A stretch of 64,000 nucleotides of DNA from contig NZ_AKWZ02000010.1 of assembly GCF_000306235.2 (NCBI RefSeq), positions 1,696,001 through 1,760,000 of the forward strand, given 5' to 3'. Made by a program: the position numbers and the translations under genes. Positions 43,476-51,886 of this stretch are shown here, piece by piece; the first letter of the stretch is position 1, and each line of letters opens with the position of its first letter. A model generated the notes under the pieces. It was not told where the DNA came from. It did not search any database and saw only the letters and a program-made list of their open reading frames with translations. Source of the stretch: Leptospira fainei serovar Hurstbridge str. BUT 6. Lineage in GTDB: Bacteria > Spirochaetota > Leptospiria > Leptospirales > Leptospiraceae.

Positions 43476-45188
43476 TTATTCTAAACGTGTGTCCAGATAG
43501 TCGGGTGAAGTGACTCCAGTCCAAAAGGTTCCTTGGAGTTGGAAATAAACTGTCTGGTTGTTGATTGCCGTTGCGTTTCCGTTGTTCGGATTTACGCCTA
43601 GCTCAAGCACAGGGAGTTGATAGAAGAGCTGAGCTTTGAAGAGGTGCTTGTCTCCGAAGAAATCTAAGCCCACCCAGTAGTACTTTCTATAATCGCTCGG
43701 ATCCATATGACCGTTTCTATTGAAATCGCCTTGCATATAGTCGTAACGGAATACCGGCATCAGCCAAAACTTATCCGTGATCGCGATATTATACCCCACG
43801 GTTTGTTGCCAGCCGATCATATTATTGGAGGCTCCACCCGAGAATCTTGTATAAGCTCCGCTTAGGTAGATCCCTTTCCAAGTGAATGTATAGTCGAAAG
43901 TATTTCCGACGAGGTCTAGTCTACAGCGTCCTGGCGTCGTTTGGTTATTCTGAACGTTAAAGTTTCCGTTCGTGCCGCAATCGGGAGTGCTTTGAGTGGT
44001 TAACATGGTGACGTTTCCGTAACCTCTTGGAACCGCACCGTCAACTGCAAGAGTCGAACCGGGAGAACTGCTGAATGCCGCATTTCTAGTTTGCATACGA
44101 GCCGCACCGATGGAGAGTTTCGCTTCTCTTTGAAATATTTCCTCTCCTTCTTGCCAGCCGACATTCGCGCCGTTCGGTTTGATAAGTCCGCCGAAGACAT
44201 TCCACTGAACGCGGCCGTAATAGGTAGGCGAAGTAATCAGCGGTTGGTTTCCGTCGAAAGTATAAGTAAGGTCTTGACGACGTCCGTTTCCGAAGTCACC
44301 GCCGGCACCTTTACCGTTACCGACCATCAGGTTTACCGTAAGATGTTTTTCATACTTGCCGTCGAAAATATCCTTCAATGGAGAAAGTTGAATTCCTACA
44401 CCATCGTCGAACTGCGGATATGCTTGGGTGGTGTAAGAACGTTCCAGAGCGATGAAGTTTGCCGAAGACATTAGATATTCTCGCTGGAATTGAGTAGGTA
44501 TCTGGCCTAGGCTAACTCGAGCTCCCATAAAAGGAAGATTAAAGAAAACTGCAGCTTCCTGAATGAACCCGCGAGAATCTTTTAAGGAAACGGAAGTGAC
44601 CTGACCGGCCGCATTCGTCGAACTATTTAACTGGGGGTTATTCAACATGTTTTCACCCCGAATGTTTAGAATAGCTCCCCACCAAGAAGCGCCTTGGTAT
44701 TGGAAGCCGACTCGGAGTCGACGGAAGTTCCAATCCACTGAACCGAAATCCGAATGTCCATTGCTGAAGTTTGAACCTTCCTGTGCGGAAACGCCCCGAA
44801 ATTGAATACGACCCGTAATGGTCAGCTTTTCTTTTTGAGGCTCTGCCGGACGACTCGTTAGGTGGTTCGGGTAGGGATTGAATTTAGGATCGTGTTTATT
44901 GATTCCTTTATTCAATTTACTCGGAACTCGGCCGGGAGCCGGTTTGGTATACAATTGCCCTTCGGAATCTTCATAGATCATAAATTCTTCAGCGGGCTTT
45001 TCTTTCTGTTCTTGTGCAGCGGGTTGCGCCGGTGCAGGTTGAACAGTCGGTTGCGGTTGAGTCTTTTCCGAAGTTCCTTGGGCAAAACTTGCGGAAACGC
45101 AAATCATATAAATTCCCAGTAGGAGCAAGCGGCAGAGAGAATCCTGAATCGGACGGAGTAAAATTTCTCCGTTTCTTCTTTTTTTCAT
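43476..45188 (-). CDS. Phosphate-selective porin O/P-like protein
   Basis: 570 residues. Signal peptide (LLLLGIYMICVSASFAQG), a Pro/Gln/Glu-rich periplasmic linker (about 37-70), then a barrel with KLTITGRIQFRGVSAQEGSN, FRRLRVGFQYQGASWWGAILNIRGEN, FMGARVSLGQIPTQFQREYLMSSANF and YDYMQGDFNRNGHMDPSDYRKYYWVGLDFF; these match the OprP/OprO family. Together with the lipoprotein and pstSCAB it forms a phosphate uptake block across both membranes. Confidence 0.87.
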   Translation of the reverse strand: MKKRRNGEILLRPIQDSLCRLLLLGIYMICVSASFAQGTSEKTQPQPTVQPAPAQPAAQEQKEKPAEEFMIYEDSEGQLYTKPAPGRVPSKLNKGINKHDPKFNPYPNHLTSRPAEPQKEKLTITGRIQFRGVSAQEGSNFSNGHSDFGSVDWNFRRLRVGFQYQGASWWGAILNIRGENMLNNPQLNSSTNAAGQVTSVSLKDSRGFIQEAAVFFNLPFMGARVSLGQIPTQFQREYLMSSANFIALERSYTTQAYPQFDDGVGIQLSPLKDIFDGKYEKHLTVNLMVGNGKGAGGDFGNGRRQDLTYTFDGNQPLITSPTYYGRVQWNVFGGLIKPNGANVGWQEGEEIFQREAKLSIGAARMQTRNAAFSSSPGSTLAVDGAVPRGYGNVTMLTTQSTPDCGTNGNFNVQNNQTTPGRCRLDLVGNTFDYTFTWKGIYLSGAYTRFSGGASNNMIGWQQTVGYNIAITDKFWLMPVFRYDYMQGDFNRNGHMDPSDYRKYYWVGLDFFGDKHLFKAQLFYQLPVLELGVNPNNGNATAINNQTVYFQLQGTFWTGVTSPDYLDTRLE

Positions 45189-45620
45189 TTAGAGTTACCG
45201 TGTGTTTTTATTTTGAACCCTTTTCTGAGGGTGATTTTAAGTGTCTTAGTCTCGAGTGACAGAATGGCCGGATCTTGTTACGAATCAATTACGCCGAAGT
45301 AAGAATTAGGTCACAATTGTCCAAAATTCAGAATTTTGGAGTCCTAAAATTATTTGGAATTCTTAAAACAAGAATAATGGACTAATGCGGGCGAGAATTT
45401 GGAGAACTGGTCGGGCGGCATTAACGATCAGATGATATTACGGAAGAATCGATCAACTCGATGATTACAGAATTTTTAATAATAATTCCGAACGTAGTTA
45501 AGAAAAAAATGAAGAATGGCTCGTAATCTTTACAGGCGATTTTCGAGAAAGTTAGATATTAGAAAAAGCGGTAGGTCGGTTTTTAGGAATGGAACCCACC
45601 GCGGGTAAATTTGGAAAAAA
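45189..45620. promoter_or_regulatory. 432-bp gap with palindrome upstream of the porin gene
   Basis: A perfect palindrome, CCAAAATTC (45322-45330), A, GAATTTTGG (45332-45340), lies about 135 bp upstream of the porin start and may be an operator. A single CTGTCAC (minus strand, 45256-45262) equals half a Pho box. No gene was seen in the remainder. Confidence 0.4.
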
Positions 45621-46013
45621 TTATTTCTTTTTCTTCATTTCCTTTTGATTGATATGTTCCTTGCAGGCTGGGGTTAGTTTAGTCTCGTTCTCCCTTAAGC
45701 ATTCATGCATTTTGCCGTGTTTGTGTTCGGCATCCTTACAATATTTTTCTTTGTCTTCGTAACAGGGACTTTCCTTATGCCTCTGTTCTTTGTCGGCTAA
45801 ATGTTCTTTGCAGGCTGCGGTAAGTTTTGCTTCGTTTGCCTTTAGGCATTCATGCATTTTTCCATGTTCGTGATCGATGCCTTTACAGTATTTCTGCCGA
45901 TCGTCATAGCACGGGCTGCCTTTCATATCCATATCGTGTTTTCCCTTCATTTTGCCCTGGGCATACAAGGAGGTAAAGAGGCCGATCATCGTTATCAGTA
46001 ATAATCGTTTCAT
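45621..46013 (-). CDS. Exported protein with two GLG1-like cysteine-rich repeats
   Basis: 130 residues. Signal peptide MKRLLLITMIGLFTSLYAQG. Two copies of a 49-residue repeat follow, with cysteines at 35, 43, 56, 68 and 84, 92, 105, 117, giving the same 8-13-12 spacing. Each copy reads SPCY(D/E)D...KYCK...H.HGKMHECL..NE.KLT.ACKEH. This is the cysteine-rich GLG1 repeat type first known from Golgi apparatus protein 1. Four disulfides are likely, and the His/Met/Lys-rich surroundings suggest metal binding. Monocistronic. Function unknown. Confidence 0.82.
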   Translation of the reverse strand: MKRLLLITMIGLFTSLYAQGKMKGKHDMDMKGSPCYDDRQKYCKGIDHEHGKMHECLKANEAKLTAACKEHLADKEQRHKESPCYEDKEKYCKDAEHKHGKMHECLRENETKLTPACKEHINQKEMKKKK

Positions 46014-46511
46014 AGTGAATTTCCTTTCTTTGAGTTCATTCGGTGTCGATCAGTCGGTTCGTCCAAAAAACTATTCTAATCGGAAACTCCGGCTTCAGAT
46101 GTGGGAGATTCATCACAGTTTTTTTATGACTTTTCGGCTATTTTGTTTTAATCCATAGGTCGAGTCAGTCAACGCCATATTCCCGTTAATCGTATCAGAA
46201 TATTTTGATATTTGTCAGAAAGGACGGTATCATATGATCACTTATTTCAGTACAAAAGCCTTCGATTGCAAGTCGGCTTTTTCCCGAATATGCCGCATGA
46301 GCTTGCTCATAGGCTTTGCATCAGTTCGGAACGTGCGATTCAAATGATATCTTTTTAACCCGGTTTGTTTGACTTGCACTCCGATGGAAGAATGTGATAA
46401 TTATCGATTATTAGTGACGGAAGACGCGGTTCCCTTTAAGCGAATTTAAGAATTCAATCTTCGGTCTTGATTCCGAGTGCTGAAAAATAACCGGGAAAGG
46501 TAAAACACAGA
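46014..46511. other. 498-bp gap without a gene
   Basis: No convincing frame, hairpin or repeat. TTGACT at about 46370 could be a -35 for the permease gene but no well-spaced -10 was found. Confidence 0.35.
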
Positions 46512-46871
46512 ATGAAATTCATTTTAATTTTTATCATAGGATCTATGGCCGGTCTCTTGGGGGGATTGGTAGGTATTGGCGGCGGGATTTTAATCGTTCC
46601 GGCTTTGGTTTTCGGCTTGGGCTTCACACAGAAATTAGCGCAAGGAACTACTTTAGCCGCCATGATACCTCCGATCGGAATTGCAGCCGCATACGTGTAT
46701 TATAAAGCCGGTGATGTAGATACGACGTCAGCATTCTGGATAGCTCTGGGTTTTATAGCGGGCGGGTATTTCGGCGCAAATATAGCCGAAAGTATAAGCT
46801 CCCAACTCTTGGAAAGGATTTTCGGAGGTTGTATGATCCTTATCGGAATCTATATGATTTATAGAAGCTGA
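46512..46871 (+). CDS. Half-size TSUP (TauE/SafE) permease
   Basis: 119 residues, half the normal length of about 240-260. It has four membrane helices; GSMAGLLGGLVGIGGGILIVPALVFGLG is the glycine-rich TSUP signature of one half. GTTLAAMIPPIGIAAAYVYYKAGDVD and GGYFGANIAESISSQLLERIFGGCMILIGIYMIYRS complete one four-helix repeat. It probably works as a dimer. TSUP proteins move sulfite, thiosulfate or organosulfonates. Followed 60 bp on by the DUF302 gene. Confidence 0.88.
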   Translation: MKFILIFIIGSMAGLLGGLVGIGGGILIVPALVFGLGFTQKLAQGTTLAAMIPPIGIAAAYVYYKAGDVDTTSAFWIALGFIAGGYFGANIAESISSQLLERIFGGCMILIGIYMIYRS

Positions 46872-46931
46872 ATGTATGAATTCGGTTGAAGTTTACGGGT
46901 CCGTTTTTCATTAAATAAGAAGGAGATTGGA

Positions 46932-47315
46932 ATGAAATATATCATAGAAACCGAGAAGTCCGTTCAAAAGGCGTCTGAAGATCTGCAGGATGCGGTGACA
47001 AAGATGAAATATGGCGTTTTACATATTCATAATTTACAGGAAACTATGAGGAAGAAAGGTGTGGAATTGCCGAATGAATGCCGAATATTCGAAATCTGCA
47101 ATCCCCAGAAAGCCAATGAAGTATTAAGTCACGATATGGAGTTGAATTTGGTGCTTCCTTGTAGGGTTTCGGTCTATTCGGAAAAAGGAAAAACGAAGAT
47201 CGGAATGATCAAGCCTACGGCTCTTTTGGGATTCTTATCGAACTCCTCGCATCTTGCGGAAGTTGCTAGGCAGGTCGAAACGGATTTGATAAAGATGATC
47301 GATTCTTCGAAGTAG
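46932..47315 (+). CDS. DUF302 domain protein
   Basis: 127 residues; AAGGAG 6 bp ahead of ATG. YIIETEKSVQKASEDLQDAVTKMKYGVLHIHNLQETMRKKGVEL, FEICNPQKANEVLSHDMELNLVLPCRVSVYSEKGKTKIGMIKPTALLG is the DUF302 fold (two-layer sandwich). These proteins are often found near sulfur or redox genes; biochemical role is unknown. Likely co-transcribed with the TSUP permease. Confidence 0.87.
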   Translation: MKYIIETEKSVQKASEDLQDAVTKMKYGVLHIHNLQETMRKKGVELPNECRIFEICNPQKANEVLSHDMELNLVLPCRVSVYSEKGKTKIGMIKPTALLGFLSNSSHLAEVARQVETDLIKMIDSSK

Positions 47316-47389
47316 GTGATACTTCTTTCATTTTTCCGCTCAAGGAAAGATTCCAAAATTCGCTTAATGATTATTGAAAATCGATGGTT

Positions 47390-47520
47390 GCGGCAGGGAT
47401 GCGCAGGGCGCCAGTCCGAACGCCCGAAATTTTCATATCTTTTCTACATTTGGGAAGCGTTCGGATGAGCGGGGCTCCGCGAACCCGGAGTAGCCCGGCC
47501 CCGCAGGGGAGCCGCCCATT
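47390..47520. repeat. GC-rich structured element between convergent genes
   Basis: A GC-rich island in the 267-bp gap between the DUF302 and cytochrome genes. TCCGAACGC (47415-47423) pairs with GCGTTCGGA (47457-47465) over a 33-base loop; next to it CGGGGC (47470-47475) pairs with GCCCCG (47498-47503), with TCCG/CGGA (47476-47479 with 47486-47489) nested. CCCATTTTTT follows on the plus strand, so it can terminate the DUF302 transcript. Resembles the island at 2735-2956 in base composition and setting. Confidence 0.5.
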
Positions 47521-47582
47521 TTTTAGATACTTTAGAAAACGATAAAATATTTTTCATCGGAAACTATGAATGTCATCTGCTA

Positions 47583-48452
47583 TCAATTCGAGGGGGTGGA
47601 TTTCAAATACAACCAAAGCGCTTTCAGTTCCGTATCGTTCATGTAAGCGAAATTTTCCCAAGGCATCGGAGCTTTCATAGTCGAACCGTCGGGTCTTTTG
47701 CCAGTTTTGATAGCTTGAATGAATTGTTGTTCATTCCATTTACTTAATGCTTTGCCGGTGATACTCTGCGCGGGCGGCCATTCCGGAGGCGCGCCGGGAA
47801 TAGGACCGCCGGAAAGATCTGAGCCGTGACAGCCGGTACAGGATTCGGAAATATAATGTCCGTATTCGATCGAAACCGCAGGGTGAACCCGCTCCGGCGC
47901 TTTGTTCTCGTCCGAAATCAGTTCAGCCGCCACTAAAATAGGAAGTTTACCGAGAACGAAGAGGAGTCTGCCGATCGGCCCTACATTTTGTCGAATGGAA
48001 GGTTGATCCACTTTAGGTTGGCTTTTGATAAAAGAAATGATACGTCCGGTATCCTCGTCGCTTAATCCACTGTAATCCGTCGAAGGCATAAAGATAAGCG
48101 ATCGACCGTCTACTCCGATTCCTCTTCGAATTGCGCGAGCAAATCCGAATGTATTCGTTTCTCGAGTCAGATTAGATCCTGCAAATCGTCCGATCGCCGG
48201 ATCGTCCACGAAGATATTTCCGGCCAGATTTTTTCCGTGGCAATCAACGCAACCGCGTGAAAAATAGAGCCGTTTTCCCTCTTCGATACTTGCCGGATCG
48301 GTAGGTATCGTGAATTGTTCACTTCCCGTCGCGGCGGAATATCTTTTCTGCATTCTATTCGAACTTAATAAATACACAAATCCGAATGAGATGAGTAGGA
48401 TTGCCAAAATCCCACCTACGAATACTCCTATCCCCTTTCCGATCTTCTTCAT
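47583..48452 (-). CDS. Di-haem cytochrome c, membrane anchored
   Basis: 289 residues. An N-terminal membrane helix (GVFVGGILAILLISFGFVYLL) serves as signal anchor. Two c-type haem sites: RGCVDCHGKNLAG and ESCTGCHGSDLSGG. Each is followed by a distal-Met candidate (MPSTDYSGLSDEDTG; MPWENFAYMNDTELKALW). Size and layout fit periplasmic electron carriers linked to dehydrogenases. ATG overlaps the TetR stop by 4 bp, so the two are coupled. Confidence 0.93.
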   Translation of the reverse strand: MKKIGKGIGVFVGGILAILLISFGFVYLLSSNRMQKRYSAATGSEQFTIPTDPASIEEGKRLYFSRGCVDCHGKNLAGNIFVDDPAIGRFAGSNLTRETNTFGFARAIRRGIGVDGRSLIFMPSTDYSGLSDEDTGRIISFIKSQPKVDQPSIRQNVGPIGRLLFVLGKLPILVAAELISDENKAPERVHPAVSIEYGHYISESCTGCHGSDLSGGPIPGAPPEWPPAQSITGKALSKWNEQQFIQAIKTGKRPDGSTMKAPMPWENFAYMNDTELKALWLYLKSTPSN

Positions 48453-49042
48453 TTTTTTCTCCTTTTAGACGAATACGTGTTTTTCCTGATTTTAATTCCT
48501 TCAAGGAAAATTTGAGTAATTCTCTCGAGTCCCGAATCGAAGGAATAGTTATGAGAGATGAGATATTCCGGAACGAGCAACGTATTAATCGAGGCTAGTA
48601 ACATATCGATTGCGAACGGAATATCCAGATCGAGAGTGAGTTCATTCTTTTCTTGAGCTTCTTTTAATAGACCGATCAGGCTTCTGATATTCGCGGTCCG
48701 AAACTCCACCATCTGAGCGAATATATCGGATCTTTCTCGCTGTAGATCGATCATCAAGCTTTGAGAAACTTTGGAAAGTTCACGGGCAACTTGAGTTAGA
48801 ATTTGTCGGAATCGATGGAGAGGTGGGAGTTCCTTTTGAGAAAGAACGAGCATGAATTTCGCACGCACTTGCGTTTTAAAATGCTCAAGCGTCGCAGTCA
48901 CTAATTCTTCCTTAGAAGGGAAATAGCGATACAATGTTCGTTTACTTATCCCTGCGGCTTCAGCGATTTCATCCATATTCACCTTATGAAATCCTCGCGC
49001 TAAAAACAAAGCTAAGCTATTTTCAATAATTTTATGATTCAT
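48449..49042 (-). CDS. TetR-family regulator of the cytochrome operon
   Basis: 197 residues. The helix-turn-helix head is NSLALFLARGFHKVNMDEIAEAAGISKRTLYRYFPSKEELVTATL (about 8-52). The rest is a helical ligand domain (SQSLMIDLQRERSDIFAQM). Encoded first in an operon with the di-haem cytochrome. Two dyads in the 337-bp upstream gap, at 49059-49077 and 49199-49227, are candidate sites for self-control. Confidence 0.92.
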   Translation of the reverse strand: MNHKIIENSLALFLARGFHKVNMDEIAEAAGISKRTLYRYFPSKEELVTATLEHFKTQVRAKFMLVLSQKELPPLHRFRQILTQVARELSKVSQSLMIDLQRERSDIFAQMVEFRTANIRSLIGLLKEAQEKNELTLDLDIPFAIDMLLASINTLLVPEYLISHNYSFDSGLERITQIFLEGIKIRKNTYSSKRRKK

Positions 49043-49058
49043 GTAAGACGGAAAAATA

Positions 49059-49077
49059 TCGATTTAAAAAATCGATC
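49059..49077. promoter_or_regulatory. Palindrome just upstream of the tetR-like gene
   Basis: ATCGATTT (49059-49066), AAA, AAATCGAT (49070-49077): perfect 8-bp arms ending 17 bp before the TetR start codon. Candidate autoregulatory operator. Confidence 0.5.
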
Positions 49078-49198
49078 GAAATAGTTTCGGATGCAAAAGA
49101 GACATGCTAATCGGGACGAACCGATACCATTTCCATTCCGTATTTCCGGAACTGCACGAAGATCGGCATCGATGATTTCTTACAGAGCTTAAGAGTAA

Positions 49199-49227
49199 GT
49201 AAACTGAAAAAATGTCAATTAGTTTAC
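49199..49227 (-). promoter_or_regulatory. GTAAACT dyad around a TTGACA -35
   Basis: GTAAACT (49199-49205) and AGTTTAC (49221-49227) flank a minus-strand TTGACA (49214-49219). Repressors of the TetR family often bind such GTAAAC/GTTTAC dyads over a -35 box. No clear -10 follows. Confidence 0.42.
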
Positions 49228-49379
49228 CTGAAATAATTTCATTCGCAGAGGTTAAAGAATATTAGATATTTTGAGGACAAGATTTTCTCCTTCATTTCGG
49301 AGTCTAAAAATCGGGTAGAAGACATTCCATAGAATCCAAGACTGAGTTCGGGCGCTTCTACTTGAAAGCCTCCGTCTTT

Positions 49380-51068
49380 CTATTTCTTGTGAGTAAATTC
49401 AATGAGATCTTGAAATGAAATGGGTCGGCTAAAATAAAATCCTTGCACTTCATCACAACCTAGATCGCGGATTTTTCTAAGTTGGTCCTCTGTCTCGATT
49501 CCTTCTGCCGTAATCCTAAGTCCGAGACTCTTACCTAATGCGACGATCGTTCGCGAAATTGCAAGAGAGTTGGAATCGACTAGGATTCTGCGCACGAAGG
49601 ACTGATCAATTTTTAAGGTACGCAACGGAAGCCGGCTTAAATAGGCGAGATTTGAATAGCCGGTCCCGAAATCGTCGAGGGAGAGGGCGATTCCCCATGA
49701 GTGTAGTTCAGCTAGAATTTCTAATGCAGAGGTCATGTTTGTTATCAAACTGGATTCCGTAATCTCTAACTCGATATCTCCTACTTCGATCTCGTATTTT
49801 TCGATGGAGCGGAGAATTTTTTTAGGAATCTGCGAATCTTCCAGCTGCTTTGCGGAAAGATTAATCGAAATACGAATCGGCGAGTGATTCGCTTTTTTCC
49901 ATTTTGCCAAATCCTCCAACGCCTTTTCCAAGACAAATTCACCGATCTCCATGATGAAGCCGGATTCCTCGGCGATCGGAATAAAAACAGCCGGTGAAAC
50001 AATTCCGAGATCGGGATGCTGCCAGCGAACCAAAGCCTCCGCCGATACAGTTTTTCCAGTTTGTAGATCGATACGCGGTTGATACTGTAGAAATAATTCT
50101 TCTTTGGCTATGGATTGTATAAGATCCTTCTCCATTAAGTATTTCTCTTTCATACGGATTTTCCATTCGGACGAATACGACTGCACTTTCGAGAAACCGG
50201 ATTGCTTTGCTTGGTTTAATGCGGTTTCCGATTTAACAAGAAGTTGATCGGATGATTTACCGTCGAAGGGGTATACGGCGATACCGGCTTTGATTTCGGA
50301 TGAGATACTTTGACTGACTACTTGTATCGAAGAAGAGGCTGCTTCTTGAATTTTCTTAGCCCATTCCTCCGCATCGGATAAAACTTTCGAGTCGGGGAGA
50401 ACCGGGAAAAAAGAAAATTCTCCATCTCCAGTGCGAGCTAACACGGTTTCTTGTCCGAGTAGGACTTCCAACTTTTGAGCTAATCCGCGAAGGTACAAAT
50501 CTCCGACGTGCAGGCCGTAATTGAATCGTATCTCTTTGATCCGAGTGACTTCTAAAGAAAGAATCGGCATGCTAAGCGCATTGTCTTTTTCGGAAAGTTC
50601 GCGTAAAGCGATCGAAAATTTTTCTAGAAAAAGAGTCCGATTCGGAAGACCGGTTAATCCGTCGTAATTTACCAAATAATGTACAAGCTCGTCTAGTTTT
50701 TTAACCGTGCTCGCCGTATCTCTCATTAGAGTTCCGACTTCGTCGTGAAATTCCGTCGGTAAATCCGGGAGAATCTTTTCCGACTTATATCTGCGTAAGG
50801 ACTTGGACGTATGAACGATAGGAGCTAAAAGTTTACGCAATCCGAATAATGTAATGAACGTGCCGATAAACGTTGAAAGAAGAGCGAGAAGAATAATATG
50901 AATCGTGTTTTGGGAATCGGCCGTTGCAAAGATCGCGAAAAAGAACAGTAAAGAACTTAGCGGGATTTGCGCGCCTAAAAAGGCTACGATCATGATCTTA
51001 CTAGTATAAGATTTTAAAAAACGGATTTTATTGAATGATGAATAAAGATTAAAATCTTTGTGATTCAC
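49380..51068 (-). CDS. GGDEF-EAL protein with degenerate GGDEF, likely c-di-GMP phosphodiesterase
   Basis: 562 residues. Two membrane helices (about 25-50 and 57-78), a short HAMP-like linker, GGDEF domain (about 133-300) and EAL domain (about 312-560). The cyclase signature is R-T-G-D-G-E-F (212-218) instead of R-x-G-G-D-E-F, so the metal-binding Asp is displaced and cyclase activity is unlikely. The EAL part is complete: E344-A-L, NLSAKQL, EITESS, DDFGTGYSNLAYL, KIDQSFV, TAEGIET. Net effect should be c-di-GMP breakdown; the altered GGDEF may bind GTP as a sensor. Monocistronic. Confidence 0.93.
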   Translation of the reverse strand: MNHKDFNLYSSFNKIRFLKSYTSKIMIVAFLGAQIPLSSLLFFFAIFATADSQNTIHIILLALLSTFIGTFITLFGLRKLLAPIVHTSKSLRRYKSEKILPDLPTEFHDEVGTLMRDTASTVKKLDELVHYLVNYDGLTGLPNRTLFLEKFSIALRELSEKDNALSMPILSLEVTRIKEIRFNYGLHVGDLYLRGLAQKLEVLLGQETVLARTGDGEFSFFPVLPDSKVLSDAEEWAKKIQEAASSSIQVVSQSISSEIKAGIAVYPFDGKSSDQLLVKSETALNQAKQSGFSKVQSYSSEWKIRMKEKYLMEKDLIQSIAKEELFLQYQPRIDLQTGKTVSAEALVRWQHPDLGIVSPAVFIPIAEESGFIMEIGEFVLEKALEDLAKWKKANHSPIRISINLSAKQLEDSQIPKKILRSIEKYEIEVGDIELEITESSLITNMTSALEILAELHSWGIALSLDDFGTGYSNLAYLSRLPLRTLKIDQSFVRRILVDSNSLAISRTIVALGKSLGLRITAEGIETEDQLRKIRDLGCDEVQGFYFSRPISFQDLIEFTHKK

Positions 51069-51886
51069 GAAGACCTCGAATAACCAGAAAACTATTTTTG
51101 ATTTTCAACTTGGCTTTGGATCTTGCGTTTTTCGTCTTATAAAGTCTGAGACAGACCTTCAAGTCATCGTTTCTGCCTTGACCACATTCACAAGATAAAA
51201 AATCTCTTCAGGCATACCTCTTTAGGCGTAGACTGATCGTTATAGAATCAATAATGGATCGACATCTTCGCTTAATCGTAGGTAAAACCAGTTCGAACCG
51301 GCACTCGATTCGTAGTTAGTATTTATTTCTTTCGAAAAGATCTGTTTTGATCGTCGGTATTGATTCGGATCGTGGATTTTTTCTTTTGCTGCAACACAGG
51401 CAAATTCAGTTTTTGGTTTTTACTTGCAGGGAATTTAATTACGGAATGCGAGCGGTTCCTCTCCGAATCGGGAGATTTTCGATTCGAAACGAATATTGGG
51501 TAAGAGCGATCTCAATTCCGGAACTCGGAAATTTCTTTCTTGGAGCAAAACAATTTAAGATGGAAATAGTCCGAAATTCGGAAAATAGCCCGCTCTGTCT
51601 CAGGTCAAAACCCCAAGTTTCTTTCGCTCTTTTTTCCGGAAAAGAGCCTTATGGATTGGCATTCATTGAAGAATACTGTCGATCTGGCAGAGTTTTTTTA
51701 AAATTCGTGCGTAAAATCAAACTATTACTAACAATCGTTAGAAAAAAGAGGGAAACTGGGGTAGTTTCAGTTTTTTTTCTTGAACTTTTTCTTCTTTTAA
51801 TATAAATATCAAACGTTCGAAATAAAATAATATCTAAGCTTGTTCGATAGGATTTGCTTCGAATACTGGTAAGAGGTGAGAGAGTA
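51069..51886. other. 818-bp gap upstream of alkB without a convincing gene
   Basis: A frame at 51347-51805 (from TTG, 152 codons) has no ribosome site, no family resemblance and low-complexity ending, and is not called. The AT-rich stretch 51780-51850 probably holds the alkB promoter. No hairpin or repeat of note. The gap is unusually long for this window. Confidence 0.4.

Noticed and set aside
45256..45262. CTGTCAC as a Pho box for the porin gene
   Set aside because: Only one half-site; no second repeat at the 11-bp period on either side.
51347..51805. 152-codon frame upstream of alkB
   Set aside because: Starts at TTG without ribosome site, biased hydrophobic tail, no recognisable family.
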